In this document: in pieces, positions 27,546-36,567 of the stretch
Numbering within the stretch: position 1 is the first letter of the stretch
Layout: each line of letters opens with the position of its first letter
Assembly (NCBI GenBank): GCA_035772405.1
Contig: JAYKKM010000378.1
Location: 2,709,921 to 2,773,920 of the forward strand
Direction of reading: 5' to 3'
From: Chrysogorgia sp. JL179-B06
Lineage: Eukaryota > Cnidaria > Anthozoa > Scleralcyonacea > Chrysogorgiidae
DNA length: 64,000 nt
Program-made: the position numbers and the translations under genes
The notes under the pieces: model-generated
What the model was told of the DNA's origin: nothing
Database searches by the model: none
Seen by the model: the letters and a program-made list of their open reading frames with translations, nothing else

Positions 27546-27862
27546 TCAGTAGCATACCCAGATAAATTAGAGCATCGTTGGGTAACATATCCAGATAAAT
27601 TGGCGCATCAGTGGGTAGCATACCCAGATAAATTGGAGCATTGTTGATAAATTGGCGCAACTGTGGGTAGCATACCCAGATAAATTGGAGCATCGTTGGG
27701 TAGCATACCCAGATAAATTGGCGCATCGTTGGGTAGCATACCCAGATAAATTGGAGCATCGTTGGGTAGCATACTCAGATAGATTGGAGCATCGTTGGGT
27801 AGCATACCCAGATAAATTGGAGCTAGTTGGTAGCATACCCAGATAAATTGGAGCATCGTTGG
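27546..27862. repeat. 33-bp minisatellite, about 10 units
   Basis: The unit contains AGCATACCCAGATAAATTGG and AGCATCGTTGGGT, with GGAGC/GGCGC variants and two truncated units. All long frames across it are repeats of the unit read in different phases. Confidence 0.85.
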
Positions 27863-28090
27863 ATTCTCGTTTCTTATTGGTCAACATACTCCAGTGATTT
27901 CTTAATGTATGGCAGGCGCGACCTCATTTCCTTCGAATACTGTGAATTATTGCACGGAGGTGTCCAAAACAACAATTATTGAACGCTGGTGACGTCACTA
28001 GGACAAAGCGCGCGAAAATTACAAAATAAAAAATGCTTGTTGTAGATTTGTTTGCATATTTTTAGTAAGACTATTTTGAACAATTTATAA

Positions 28091-28096
28091 TGAAAT
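28091..28096. other. Polinton target-site duplication, left
   Basis: TGAAAT directly precedes the terminal AGTAGTATAG. The partner after the right end is TGAAAC (44,243-44,248), and the unoccupied paralogous site reads TAAAAC (49,606-49,611), so the duplication is 6 bp as is usual for Polintons. Confidence 0.8.
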
Positions 28097-28269
28097 AGTA
28101 GTATAGAACATGGCGGTGCGAGCTCAGCGACGCCAACCACAAATGTGAGTGCCATAGCAACGTTAATTTTTACGCCAAATCGCGATTTAGCACAAAAATT
28201 AGCGATGCCACGGTGCCCGCACTTGTGGATAACGTCGAATAAGCTCGCACCGCCATGTTCTATACTACT
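28097..28269. repeat. terminal palindrome inside left TIR, 173 bp
   Basis: The outer end AGTAGTATAGAACATGGCGG is mirrored by CCGCCATGTTCTATACTACT ending at 28,269. The symmetry centre is AAATCGCGATTT (28,177-28,188). Arms pair imperfectly throughout, for example CCACAAATGTGAGTGCC against CCACAAGTGCGGGCACC. The right TIR has the same palindrome at about 44,070-44,242. Confidence 0.85.
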
Positions 28270-28492
28270 ACAGCAGTCGTTAATTATGCTTGACGCACCC
28301 CTCCCCACACTCTCCACCGATTAATGTCAAACACGCGCAAGACTCGTGAAACAATACTGAATTTGTACCAAATCACATTTCAGTCACGTTTAAAAAATAG
28401 TCGTTTCAACATTTTCACAAATTTGTGTCACTTCAAAATTTTCACGCTTTTTTTTTGACTGACACATTTCCAATTCACGCGCGAAAAAAAAA

Positions 28493-28517
28493 ACCACTAG
28501 ATTTTGATTCTAGTGGT
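28493..28517. repeat. stem-loop in left TIR
   Basis: ACCACTAGA and TCTAGTGGT form a 9-bp stem with a 7-nt loop. The counterpart in the right TIR is at about 43,831-43,855 with a changed loop but retained stem. Confidence 0.7.
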
Positions 28518-28524
28518 GATGTTT

Positions 28525-28644
28525 ATCCAAATGGATAGCGAAATGGCGCTCTTTTGATTGGTCAATTCACACCAGCGCCCACAACAAATATTTTATCCAA
28601 ACAAGTATCCAAATGGGTGGCAAAATGGCGCTCTTTTGATTGGT
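28525..28644 (+). repeat. subterminal direct repeat pair
   Basis: A 38-bp unit (28,525-28,562 and 28,607-28,644) shares ATCCAAATGG, then AAATGGCGCTCTTTTGATTG. The first unit straddles the inner TIR boundary. It might serve as a binding site for element proteins; that is inference only. Confidence 0.6.
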
Positions 28645-28695
28645 TAGCAACATTAACTAATTTGCATACTAACAGGTGGCCGGTTGTTTTGCGAA

Positions 28696-31600
28696 TTAGT
28701 CCGTTTGTTCACTATTTTCAGTGGTATCTCTCACTACAATGTTTTTGTGACCATATGCGTAGGAGTCAATACCATTTTCTAAAAGGTATCGTTTATCGTC
28801 GAAGCAGGATAGCGATACTTTATTAATTTCATAGCTACCGAGCTGATGTTTGACACTTCTAATGGTCTTCATTGTGTGTCGCAATTGTTTCTGCTCTAGT
28901 AGCACACTTTTGTAATCTTCGTGTCTGATCACTTTTTTAATTATATTCTTTCTAATACCTTTAGCAGTTTTCCCACCACCCCCATCCTCTTTCAAATAGC
29001 TGTACATCTTACTGCGCAACCCAACGAACTCAATAATTGGCGTTCCAGCGCACTCGTCTTTCATCTTCCCAATAACTTTCTTGTTTTCTTTAAAAGCGAA
29101 TGGGCTGTCATCGGGATAGTCGCTGTTGTCAAACTTTTCGCACTCCATCATAAAGTCAGAGTAAACGTCGTCAGTTTTTATTGTGTACAGCAGACTGTCA
29201 GTGTCGGTGAAGTGTAATCTGCAGGTGTCGCTAGAGTACTTTTTCATGATATAATTGTAGTGGAAATTGTACATCAGCGTTTTACTCAAGTCTAGTATGC
29301 ACATACCCACATACGCAGGTCGATTTAGTGTCAGCGTTTCTTTAACTTTGTGGACAGCGACTAAATTCTCGCTAAATATCTTGCAAGACACAAACGTAGG
29401 CTTTGAGACAAGCTTTTCTAACTTTTTCTCGGTGGTCACTAATCTTACATCCACACGCTTCCTCAAATTCTCCATTGTTTTTCCAAACACACTGTTGTTC
29501 ATCAACTTGAAGAAATCCTTCTCGAAAGCGTTCTTAGCCGCAGTTCTTTTGACTGTGTTAAAGTCAATGTACTTGCCCAACCACTTGGACTGATCAAATT
29601 GTAGGACCCTATGAACCTTTTTGATTTTCAACCCAAGGTTCGTGTACAACTGCAGATTTCCATAGTGACACACATACTTTTTTTGTCCATCAAATTAGTC
29701 ACCAGCTTCCTCACGCCGCCAACACTCACGTTGAACTTATTTTTGATTTTCGCGCAGTACTCCGACAACATGTCAACAGTTATTTCCATCTTCTCAGGAG
29801 CCACTGGGTAATCGTTATGCAGGTCATGCAAATGGTCTGGATACTCCAAGTCGACTTCGAGCAGTAAGCCCTTTTTACTATTGTTGTGATAGTCGCATAG
29901 ATTAACCTTTTCTATTTCTTTCTTAGTCAACCATTTAAAACCGCCCGTAGGTAGACTTCGACTCATTGCCCATCCATACAAATTGTTGGCATCAAGGTAC
30001 ATCAAATACTTCGACTCTTGCGCTTTATCATACCCCTTCATGTACTTATTATTCGCCACGCCATGTCTGTTGCATATGTAGCTCACACCACCACGCATAC
30101 CCATTTCTACGAACTGGAACATGTCAATGTCGGACAATAACTCAAGCTCTACTCCAGTCATCTTTAGCATGGCATCCCAAGCCAATCCAGGCGACGTGAA
30201 ATAGTGACACGGGTCTAATTTATACTCGCGATGGCATGTCTTTCTAAAGTTCTCAAAAACGTCGGCAAGCAAGAGCACATCGCTTTTCAAATACAGGTCG
30301 TGATACCCACCCATGTTTTCAACGTCGAAGTAGTCCCACACATTGCAAGCGCGCTCATGCATTTCTTCCGTAATATGCTCGTCATTCAGAATGCTGTAGA
30401 AGTCCTTTTTGGAGGGTAGCTCGCATTCATCGAATTTATTAAAGGAGTCCATATAATCATAAGGATAGACCCCCTTTCTTGTCATAAGTGCCAACCCCTC
30501 GTCGCGAAACACTTCTGACGTGTATTTGAAAGCGTCCCTTGGTAGGTTCTTCACCAAGTTGTCTAGACCACTACCCATGAACTGAAAGCTATCCAAAAAT
30601 ACCAAGTTTTTTCCAAGCATGAACGCCATGTACTTCTCCATGTTGTTCGGTATCACATTTATGTCTTGACCAAACTTGCCAATCTCCTGCATAATGAAAT
30701 GGCTATCGTAGCCGCGTAAGTTATGAAAGATCACAGGAATTTTATCAGTCAACTTAAAGTTCACATTACAGTCGCGATGCGCGGACCCTCTGTACTTACC
30801 TAACACGTGACAGTGGTCTCTCACTCTAACGTCAGCGCTAATGTACTCAACACTGCAAATATGACAACTTTTAGCCTCGTCAAAGTTCTTCTTATCGGCA
30901 TCAGTCAGTATCATTTCTCTGTTAAAGTAACTCTCAGACGTCTCTTTACAATATTCGACAACTTCTAACATCTCCCCAATGAACTTGTTAACTGCATTTT
31001 CACCACGATACACTTTTACTGGCTTACTGTACTCGTTGTCGTAGCAACAAACCAATTTATACCCATAACCACAGTCAACGTGCCTCTGGTAAGCATTTGT
31101 GTAGCTACGCTCGCTTGATTGTGTCGCTGCGCACACCTTCTGTGTGATAGCCTCGAAGTCTGCATACACCACAAATGGTACGTTTAGCTGTCTACTAAAA
31201 TTCTCGTATTTCACTTTCGTACCTTTTTGTGGCATTTTAATAGCTTGCTTCCCATTAATGACCAAACATACTTCAATATGACTTTCAAGCACGTCCGCGC
31301 GGGTGAAACACTGCAAACAATACCTACAAAAGTGCTTTCTCGCCTCGTGCTTTGTCTGCCGGTGCATGAATTTGTTAAAGTCGCGAATGTACACATAATG
31401 CTTGTTGCCCACGTCATTAGTTATCAACAATAGGTCCATATGGTCAGGGTACGCCTCCTTAGAAACGTACACAGGGAATGGTTGCTTATTTTCGTACCCA
31501 AAAACATTTATGCTAATATCGTTCGCCTTTTCGATCTTGTTGTAGTCTTTGAGTGTGACTGGGAAGTCAATTCCGTCGTAATTCAGCTCACTGACATGTC

Positions 31601-32306
31601 TGACGTACTTCGACGTTCTATCAGAGTTTTTTCGAACAGGAAACTTATGTGCGAGGTGGCACCATCTAAAGCACTCGTTGTCATCCCCATTATTTACGTT
31701 TATCAGACCCTTCATACTATTGCATAGCTCCTTTGGCAACGCAATGTAGCTACTCCCATGCAAAGGTCTGTAAATAGCGACATTGACGTAGTGAGCATCT
31801 ACTTTGTCGATAGTCCATCCAGACCCCTCAGATAGCCACCCAGCTATCCGCGTCAAAATCTGCTCCGACCCACGATTGGCGACACCCTCGATGTCATGCT
31901 CGTTAATGACGACGAACGTTTCGCTGTTAAAGTAGGCAGTTTTGTATGTGGTCTTATCACGCTCTAAAACTTTCTCAAAAGTGACCTTGACTGTCTCTAC
32001 CACTTTCATTCCGTTGGTCTCACCCAGCTCACGTCTCAAAAGGTTAGTGACAGCACTTCTACTAGCGTTTACCTGATTGATGTCTCTGTCGTCAATTACT
32101 TCGACTCCATAGGACCTTGTGAACCCTCTCAGTGCTCGATCCAACAGATGCGTTGACGGTGCGAGGTCTTCGACTACAGGTTGTCCCTCTTGATCTCTAA
32201 AGAAGCCGTGAACGTTGGTCGCTTCGTCTGTTAGTGAATTGACAACGGCTGCACTCGTCTCATGCGCCCGTCTTTTTGTCAGTGGGTTTTTCACAGTCCG
32301 ACTCAT
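28696..32306 (-). CDS. polB: protein-primed DNA polymerase family B (one frameshift)
   Basis: Two overlapping leftward frames (29,628-32,306, 892 aa; 28,696-29,673, 325 aa) form one family-B polymerase. The first contains a zinc-knuckle-like CRYCLQC...H...C (~327-347), exonuclease motif I YADFEAI (~381-387), an endonuclease-VII-like Cys/His cluster CHIC...DHCH (~481-500), exo II RGYDSHF, exo III YLKSD (~672-676) and polymerase motif A YLDANNLYG (~770-778). The second has motif B KLMNNSVFGK and motif C FTDTDSLLY (two metal-binding Asp). The frame changes in an A7 run near 29,682, between motifs A and B. It copies the element by protein-primed synthesis. The start ATG at 32,304-32,306 follows a TATATA stretch. 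Confidence 0.93.
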
Positions 32307-32352
32307 TGGCTTCTATATACACTACGCTTATTTTTTTCCTAAGCCACTCATT

Positions 32353-32883
32353 CTAATAAATATCGCCACTTTCACACCATCCCAGCTTTGGGTACACCAC
32401 CCCAAACAGATTGTTGTCAAACAAGTCTTTCACCTTCCCGTCTTTGAGGTCAAGCACCTTCTTGAGTGTCTCGAGTTGTCTTCTATGACACAACCTAATA
32501 ATGTAGTATCCGTATCTGCTAACATTTCTACCCTTTATCAAATTGCATGAGTGCAGCACGTTGACAACTTTCAGGAAGTCCTCTTTTATCAACTCAAGGT
32601 GCTCACCCTTCACAACATTCCGTAGTCTCCTCCCCATCCACCAAGACCGTTTGTGAACGCTTTTTAGTCGCGTGAGTCTCATGTCACCATAACTCTGAAT
32701 ATATCCCCATTCGATGTCACCACACTTTGGACACGCGTACCCACCGCAGTCAGTCATGTTTTTCACAACGTCACAACCCGAGCAGTAGTAAATTCTGAAG
32801 GTGTCTCCACACTCAGTTTGCGTCTCACTCGCGATCTCGTCAATTGTCAAGCCGTAACTCATCTGCCTCATAAGTTTGTCCAT
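32353..32883 (-). CDS. VLTF3-like zinc-ribbon protein (putative late transcription factor)
   Basis: A 176-aa intact frame. It has four cysteines as YYCSGC (C34, C37) and CPKCG (C51, C54), a classic zinc ribbon, followed by a basic helical segment RLKSVHKRSWWMGRRLR and predicted helices. The layout (N-terminal zinc ribbon, then a helical domain) resembles poxvirus late transcription factor 3 relatives found in some virus-like elements. That assignment is inference; a generic zinc-ribbon DNA-binding protein is the alternative. It lies just upstream of polB in the same leftward block, with GTATAAGCG immediately before the start. Confidence 0.45.
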   Translation of the reverse strand: MDKLMRQMSYGLTIDEIASETQTECGDTFRIYYCSGCDVVKNMTDCGGYACPKCGDIEWGYIQSYGDMRLTRLKSVHKRSWWMGRRLRNVVKGEHLELIKEDFLKVVNVLHSCNLIKGRNVSRYGYYIIRLCHRRQLETLKKVLDLKDGKVKDLFDNNLFGVVYPKLGWCESGDIY

Positions 32884-32907
32884 CGCTTATACTACTCCAA
32901 CATTTTT

Positions 32908-33387
32908 TTACCGAACTAGTATCCACACCGCTATTCCACTACCCAAACCTAGCGCGCTAACAAACAATAATTGGTATTCCTTCATTTCCGCACTCGGTTG
33001 GTAGTAATCCGCAACCTTCGGGAGGTCAGTGAACACTCGTCCGCTGTACCGTATGGTCATTACGCTTCTAAGTTCTTCCAACGCGTGGTTTGTGTCATTG
33101 ATGTCAGCATTAGCATCAGAGAGCTGTTGTCGCAAACGCTGAATCTGATCTTTTTTAGCGATCTCATTTTCATACCACACTTCTTTCGCACTGGCTAGCT
33201 GTTCCAACGCATGGTTATGTCTTTTCATCTCAGCTTCATAGCCTGTGTGATTAAACTTTGAAAACATAAAGCCAGCACCTGCAAAAGCTATCGCATTAAA
33301 AATCCCTCCAGCCACAACACTTACCATTAACTTACGTTGATTTAAATGGATCTGCATGTCGGTATCCACTTTTTCGATTGCATCCAT
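32908..33387 (-). CDS. two-TM coiled-coil membrane protein, unknown function
   Basis: 159 aa. A hydrophobic segment at about 23-47 (VVAGGIFNAIAFAGAGFMF) is followed by a charged, heptad-like region (HNHALEQLASAKEVWYENEI through the ANADINDTNHALEELRS part, ~70-115) and a C-terminal membrane segment (LLFVSALGLGSGIAVWILV). I do not recognise the family. Small membrane proteins next to the capsid genes of Polintons are presumed virion or membrane-active proteins. The start overlaps the end of the upstream small gene by ~45 nt. Confidence 0.6.
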   Translation of the reverse strand: MDAIEKVDTDMQIHLNQRKLMVSVVAGGIFNAIAFAGAGFMFSKFNHTGYEAEMKRHNHALEQLASAKEVWYENEIAKKDQIQRLRQQLSDANADINDTNHALEELRSVMTIRYSGRVFTDLPKVADYYQPSAEMKEYQLLFVSALGLGSGIAVWILVR

Positions 33388-33573
33388 TTTACTAGCAGCG
33401 TTCCTGCACCAACAGCCGCAGCAAGTTTAACTGTACCTTTCACTGTCTCTGGTGTTTCCCAATGGTTCCCCCAAAGCCTTTTTCGAAACCATACTCACTA
33501 CCACAGCACCAGTCGTAACAAGAAGCGCATCGTACAATTCGTTCATGAGTTCTTTTCGATCGATCGCAGCCAT
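33342..33573 (-). CDS. small hydrophobic protein, ~77 aa, frameshifted
   Basis: Too short for routine ORF calling. The first frame starts at ATG 33,571-33,573 (MAAIDRKELMNELYDALL, then a TTGAVVVSMVSKK membrane segment) and stops at 33,427. A second frame, open to 33,342, continues with TPETVKGTVKLAAAVGAGTL and LVKWMQSKKWIP. The pair look like one protein with two hydrophobic helices, with the frame change near 33,440-33,460. The TPETVKG..KLAAAVG pattern recalls small proteins of other invertebrate Polintons, from memory only. Confidence 0.55.
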
Positions 33574-33594
33574 ATACATTGTCGTGTGTTTTGT

Positions 33595-33942
33595 TCAAGA
33601 ATCAAATGTGTCTAACGCTGGACGACGAGTTTTATGACTCTCTGACGCAGGTGCTGGTGCAGTACTCACAGGTTCTAATTGTGTCTCTTTTTCACTGCTA
33701 ATTGTGTACCATAGCGAAGCACCAGCAATGATTACACCAAGTGTTCCAACAATATAACCATAGCTCCACTCACTACCCTGTTCCTCGTTGACTATCATTT
33801 CACGCATTTTCTTTTCTTTCGCAGCTTTCGATATCTCAGCCAACTTTTTACCAGCGGCGACGCGCTTTGGGTCCTTCACCTTAACACTTTTCACATCAGC
33901 TGTGATCTTAGCGTCAACAGCCGTCTGTGAGTCTTCAACCAT
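33595..33942 (-). CDS. single-TM protein with Lys/Ala-rich N-terminus
   Basis: 115 aa: an N-terminal basic, helix-prone part (DPKRVAAGKKLAEISKAAKE, ~24-43), one membrane span (YGYIVGTLGVIIAGASLWYT, ~61-80) and an acidic/Pro tail. No enzyme motif. It is first in the leftward block, reading away from the promoter region at 33,943-34,074, with GTGTATTAG just before its ATG. Function unknown; a virion membrane protein is plausible. Confidence 0.6.
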   Translation of the reverse strand: MVEDSQTAVDAKITADVKSVKVKDPKRVAAGKKLAEISKAAKEKKMREMIVNEEQGSEWSYGYIVGTLGVIIAGASLWYTISSEKETQLEPVSTAPAPASESHKTRRPALDTFDS

Positions 33943-34074
33943 CTAATACACTATCACGTGTTATCTTACTCACAGTTGGCCTCACAGGTATCTCACAGTT
34001 GACCTCACAGGTATCTCACAGTTCGAGACCAAACGCACTAAAAAAATTAGGATTTTTTCTGGGAGTATAATATA
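33943..34074. promoter_or_regulatory. divergent intergenic control region with 23-bp repeats
   Basis: Lies between divergently transcribed genes. It contains two perfectly spaced copies of a 23-bp unit (33,969-33,991 and 33,992-34,014; CTCACAGTTGRCCTCACAGG core) plus a partial third to ~34,025, so CTCACAG recurs about every 12 bp. A TATAATATA stretch abuts the ATG at 34,075. This fits a bidirectional promoter with repeated factor sites. Confidence 0.55.
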
Positions 34075-34812
34075 ATGACTCAAGACCGAGAGGTTAGCGA
34101 AGAAGTTATTGACCGCTTGCTGAGAACGGCCTTTGTCAGTGTGTCCACCCCACGAGTCGACAATGGACCCAACGTCTTAAACGAGTACTTTTCAATATAC
34201 AATCTGCTCGACCTCAGACGTGAAGAGGTGTTAATAAAACAGCCTATCCCCCAGGTCGACTGTGCGAGGCATCTTCACGACACTTGGATCGATCTTCGAG
34301 AAGATAGAGCCAAGGAGATTGCTGATAGATTAGCTAGCATAATCCCTGTGTGGTGTTACTCATCATTCAAGTACCTTATGTTAGCAAGTGATGTCTACTT
34401 GAACAACCCTAGTGGGTCCAACGGTACGTTACTCGGTAACTTCCTCCAAGTGTTCTTAGTGACCCTTATATGGAAACCATGCCCAACCAAAGCCAAAGCG
34501 TGGCTAGATCTCGCCGCGAACCGCGACGTTCACGTTTGCAAGGTTGGGTGTAAGGAAATACTAGGTGTGGACGATATCAGGGACCACGTACTCTCGCCCG
34601 CCCACAGACACTTTGCGAGAGACGAAAACGTGTACACCTGTCACCCATGCGGTGTGGTCACCAACGACCCACTGCATCGCTTGAGACACGAGAGCTCGAG
34701 GTCTCATCTTAAAAACTTGGAGCTTCAGCGGATATTTAACAACGAACAACAGTTGCCGCAACAGGAGAGAACATTTCTCTGGAGGTATAGTAATCATGAA
34801 GAAACTCAGTAA
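34075..34812 (+). CDS. U1-type C2H2 zinc-finger protein
   Basis: 245 aa, intact. The C-terminal third has two U1/matrin-like fingers: C-x3-C-x11-H-x5-H at ~157-179 (CKVGC...HVLSPAHRH region) and C-x2-C-x12-H-x5-H at ~193-215 (CHPCG...RHESSRSH). The N-terminal ~150 residues are predicted helical and unrecognised. Fingers of this type bind double-stranded RNA or DNA. The 3' end overlaps the thymidine kinase start by 17 nt, suggesting co-expression. Confidence 0.65.
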   Translation: MTQDREVSEEVIDRLLRTAFVSVSTPRVDNGPNVLNEYFSIYNLLDLRREEVLIKQPIPQVDCARHLHDTWIDLREDRAKEIADRLASIIPVWCYSSFKYLMLASDVYLNNPSGSNGTLLGNFLQVFLVTLIWKPCPTKAKAWLDLAANRDVHVCKVGCKEILGVDDIRDHVLSPAHRHFARDENVYTCHPCGVVTNDPLHRLRHESSRSHLKNLELQRIFNNEQQLPQQERTFLWRYSNHEETQ

Positions 34813-35368
34813 ACTAGAAATCGTGATTGGTCCCATGTTTGCAGGAAAAACAACAGAGACTCTTCGTAGGTTAATCACGTTAAGTAAATCAGGGCTCAAA
34901 GTCCTCTACATGAACAACACAGGCGACACTAGGCGAACTGACCACGCGTTCTCCACACATCGCCAGACCATTGTTGTTGGATCAGACAGTTTACCTGCGA
35001 AGTTAATCACCAACCTTCCAAGTTCCTCCGAGATAGCTGACTATGACGTCATTGGCATCGATGAGGGCCATTGGTACTCTGATCTACTCCCAGTTATTCG
35101 CGAGTACATCAAAGCTGGCATTCACGTCATTATTTGTGGTCTCATAACAACAGAGCATTTAAAAAGACTTGGTGAGCTCGACACGTTGTTCCCAATGGCA
35201 GACGACATCACATTTCTAAAAGCGTATTGCGCCGTTTGTCGCGACACTTACGGAACAACTGTTGAGGCGCCATTCAATTGGAGATACAGCCCAGGACCAT
35301 CATTCGTTGGTGGTGCTGAGCAATATCGCGCAGTGTGCAGACGTCATCATCCTTCCACACAAAATTAA
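34796..35368 (+). CDS. tk: thymidine kinase, type II (TK1 family)
   Basis: 190 aa, intact and of normal length for the family. The P-loop GPMFAGKT is at 12-19. The DEGHWY motif at 89-94 supplies the metal/catalytic acids (D89, E90). Late parts include the zinc-binding C145-x2-C148 and C181-x2-H184, and the lasso-type GPSFVGGAEQY before the last pair. The enzyme phosphorylates thymidine to dTMP with ATP, raising dTTP for replication. It overlaps the zinc-finger gene upstream and forms the rightward pair 34.1-35.4 kb. A nucleotide-salvage kinase is unusual cargo for a Polinton and recalls large DNA viruses. Confidence 0.92.
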   Translation: MKKLSKLEIVIGPMFAGKTTETLRRLITLSKSGLKVLYMNNTGDTRRTDHAFSTHRQTIVVGSDSLPAKLITNLPSSSEIADYDVIGIDEGHWYSDLLPVIREYIKAGIHVIICGLITTEHLKRLGELDTLFPMADDITFLKAYCAVCRDTYGTTVEAPFNWRYSPGPSFVGGAEQYRAVCRRHHPSTQN

Positions 35369-35462
35369 GGGCGCTCTCGGATACCCCACTTTTTTAAATT
35401 TATACATTGGTCACATGAAGCGTCCAATGTCTCATAGAAACATTTTTTTCACACACGTAAAA

Positions 35463-36249
35463 TTAGTCGCGCACCACACAGTGATGTCTCTCGTGGTTAC
35501 TTAACGCTGCTTTATTTTTAAGTTTGCGAAAACACTGGGAACATTGAAACCCAATGTCAAAGAAATATTTTATTATTGCGGTAATAGCGTCGTCGTACGA
35601 GTCACACAACAATGTTAGATAGCCAGCGGATTTGTATCTGAGCAGCAGAGAGTCTTGCTCTTCAGATGTCTTACCTGTGCCACCTGGGTTCTTGAACTCA
35701 ATCACGAGTCCGCTATGCTGTCGGTTTGCGTTGGCAATAATCAAGTCGGGTGTCCCACGTTGGTAACCTTTTTTCCACGAGTTTATTCTTTTACTTGAAG
35801 TATCTTGATTCTCACCACAAGAAAGCTATCAAAATAGCTTCCGGATAGTGCTTCCTAAGAAAACCAACAACTTTCGTATGAAGGTCGAACTCGGTGATCA
35901 TTTTAAACTGATTGTGTTTTAGACCGACGTTAGCTAAACCCTTTCTAACGCTTGGTAAGACTTCTGTGTGCACCCACCTTCCGAAGTGTTTCGCACGCTC
36001 CATTTTACTCGAGAACGTCAATGAGTAGACCCCAAGTTCGTTGATAAACGAGGCCTGTTCCATCTTCATTTTACAGTCAGGCTCGACGTGGTCGTGAACC
36101 GCGTCTTTTGGTCGAGCATAACCTAGAGCGCTCGCGACTTCTCTCGCTTTGAACCATATGTCGCCGTTGTGATTAACCGTCGTGATTTGGTGACCATCGA
36201 AATCAAATAGTTGAAGTGCTGTGGAAGTCATCACTATATAGTCTCCCAC
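35463..36249 (-). CDS. BRO-N / VRR-NUC / C2H2 protein (one frameshift)
   Basis: The upstream frame (35,812-36,249, 145 aa) is a BRO-N domain: ALQLFDFDGHQITTV, WFKAREVASALGY, YSLTFSSKMERAKHFGRWV, EVLPSVRKG. The downstream frame (ORF at 35,463-35,744, open further upstream) has the VRR-NUC signature: GTPDLIIANANR (catalytic Asp), LVIEFKNPGGTG (E-x-K) and a following Q. It ends with a C2H2 finger CSQC...NHERHH. The frame changes near 35,815, just past the BRO-N helical tail. BRO-N proteins bind DNA; VRR-NUC is a PD-(D/E)XK structure-selective nuclease. A fused DNA-binding nuclease is likely, perhaps for processing replication intermediates. Confidence 0.75.
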
Positions 36250-36256
36250 AAAAAAA

Positions 36257-36397
36257 CTACTCGATGTGGGCGCTAGGTTTTTTATAGATCTGGTTTGTTG
36301 TGTACCAACGCATCAGATGTGTTTTATTAGTCTTCGGTTTGCTACGTCGTCTGAAAAAGTTTCTAACGTTACGAACCAGCTTTCTAAACCAACCCAT
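36257..36397 (-). CDS. short basic protein, 46 aa
   Basis: ATG at 36,395-36,397 and TAG at 36,257-36,259. It starts MGWFRKLVRNVRNFFRRR, a strongly cationic, amphipathic segment with Gly at position 2 (possible myristoylation). It sits in the leftward block just upstream of BRO-N. It could be a condensing core peptide or a membrane-active peptide; no homology is recognised. Confidence 0.45.
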   Translation of the reverse strand: MGWFRKLVRNVRNFFRRRSKPKTNKTHLMRWYTTNQIYKKPSAHIE

Positions 36398-36403
36398 TTT
36401 AAC

Positions 36404-36550
36404 TTAGGTCACGTCTCCTACCACTCCCACAGTGTCTGACTCTGGTAACATAATAGGTTTGCCGTAAGTCTTTTTAGACCTCATACCAATCTCAGCGTGG
36501 AGCTCGAGAGTAACGTCACCGCGACCAAATGATCCACCAGCTTTGAACAT
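36404..36550 (-). CDS. short unknown protein, 48 aa
   Basis: ATG at 36,548-36,550, stop at 36,404-36,406, ending 7 nt before the start of the 46-aa gene. The frame is open further upstream into the fibre gene's 3' end, so it might instead be a shifted continuation of the fibre protein. Sequence MFKAGGSFGRGDVTLELHAE has no known motif. Confidence 0.35.
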   Translation of the reverse strand: MFKAGGSFGRGDVTLELHAEIGMRSKKTYGKPIMLPESDTVGVVGDVT

Positions 36551-36567
36551 GTGATCAGTCGTCTTAT

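Larger units (their letters stand above)
26640..28096 (+). repeat. large interspersed repeat, copy D, left part
   Basis: Co-linear with copy C at about 48,200-49,606: CAGGATAGCC with TTCAATG, TAACAAATTACA, GAAAGATCAGTTTC (shared with copies A and B) and, nearer the Polinton, ACGTCAATCACTTGTGA, AATGTTGCAACCATT and TTATTGCACGGAGGTGTCC. A 33-bp minisatellite interrupts it. The repeat resumes at 44,243 on the other side of the Polinton. Confidence 0.7.
28097..28544 (+). repeat. Polinton terminal inverted repeat, left
   Basis: Matches 43,793-44,242 inverted over its full 448 bp with few differences (for example TTATGCTTGACG versus TTAGGCTTGACG and small A-run length changes). It ends inward at GGATAGCGAAAT, after which the two sides diverge. 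Confidence 0.95.

Noticed and set aside
27546..27862. Regular array considered as CRISPR
   Set aside because: Units are contiguous with no unique spacers, and the DNA is eukaryotic.
27511..27887. Several 64-106-aa frames on both strands with repeated IYLGMLPND/SNLSGYATQR motifs
   Set aside because: They are the 33-bp minisatellite read in different frames; 33 is divisible by three, so all frames stay open.
27976..28317. 113-aa frame in the left TIR and its 104-aa counterpart at 44,022-44,336
   Set aside because: Open frames across the palindromic TIR on the outward strand; no domain, and they run past the element boundary.
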